Shown here: positions 63,974 through 64,000 of the stretch, in pieces
Layout of the letters: each line of letters starts with the position of its first letter
Numbering within the stretch: position 1 is the first letter of the stretch
Origin: Oscillospiraceae bacterium
Lineage (GTDB): Bacteria; Bacillota; Clostridia; Oscillospirales; Acutalibacteraceae
Assembly: GCA_031266365.1 (NCBI GenBank)
Contig: JAISBE010000015.1
Location: 1-64,000, forward strand
Length of the DNA: 64,000 nucleotides
Reading direction: 5' to 3'
Position numbers and translations under genes: made by a program
The notes under the pieces: generated by a model
What the model saw: the letters and a program-made list of their open reading frames with translations, nothing else
What the model was told of the DNA's origin: nothing
Database searches by the model: none

Positions 63974-64000
63974 TGAGAGAAAAACTGATCGCTGTTGTTA

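Overview
The window looks like chromosome of a low-GC Gram-positive bacterium of class Clostridia, probably related to Oscillospiraceae. The housekeeping genes are AT-rich and Firmicute in type: hprK, rapZ, a SepF/DivIVA division block, mutS-mutL-miaA, miaB, a bifunctional Rel, a NupOPQ-type ABC transporter, adhE, and promoters of the form TTGACA-17-TATAAT. The species cannot be named from sequence alone. Most genes are on the minus strand.

Layout. 1-4.8 kb is accessory DNA: tRNA-Leu, tRNA-Gln, a XerC-like tyrosine recombinase, and a scattered family of small proteins with double-glycine (bacteriocin-type) leaders. Three of the family loci here are broken. 4.8-11.7 kb is a nucleoside uptake and catabolism operon (deoB, deoD, BMP lipoprotein, ATPase, two permeases). 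12.0-12.9 kb holds two more family members, back to back. 13-31 kb is mostly housekeeping: LCP protein, PPK2, holA, comEC, rapZ, murB, a PHP phosphatase, a GT8 glycosyltransferase, hprK, ECF S components, rnhA, adhE. 30.7-39.8 kb holds two related secreted proteins of higher GC, a sensor phosphatase of the SpoIIE type, a five-tRNA cluster and a BspA-like leucine-rich repeat protein. 40.4-56.4 kb is dense housekeeping: divIVA, sepF, yggS, a HlyD-like adaptor, miaA, mutL, mutS, miaB, a VanY-type peptidase, rel, recJ. 56.7-57.5 kb has a third secreted protein. 57.9-60.4 kb is a second nucleoside salvage operon (deoC, cdd, pdp). The window ends with two M16 peptidase-like genes and, divergent from them, a Nif11-type leader peptide gene.

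The most interesting content is the small-protein family. Five intact members have an N-terminal leader that starts MK(K/R), carries an acidic D/E-rich helix ending (D/E)x(E/S/T)L, and closes with GG (AG in one). In four members the GG or AG is at exactly residues 36-37; in the fifth it is at 29-30. All five have a mature region with an aromatic-rich stretch, CxxC and then HxxxH, HxxxC or paired His, which looks like a small zinc-binding finger. At least three further loci are decayed: one split by a TAG codon, one fused out of register after leader residue 31, and one a mutated tandem copy. Most carry a near-perfect sigma-A promoter with a similar region after the -10 box. No C39-peptidase ABC exporter or modification enzyme is in the window, so the export route is inferred and must lie elsewhere.

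The accessory genes (small-protein family, secreted proteins, LRR protein) appear less AT-rich by eye than the housekeeping genes around them, which suggests a different origin or selection. GC content was not computed.
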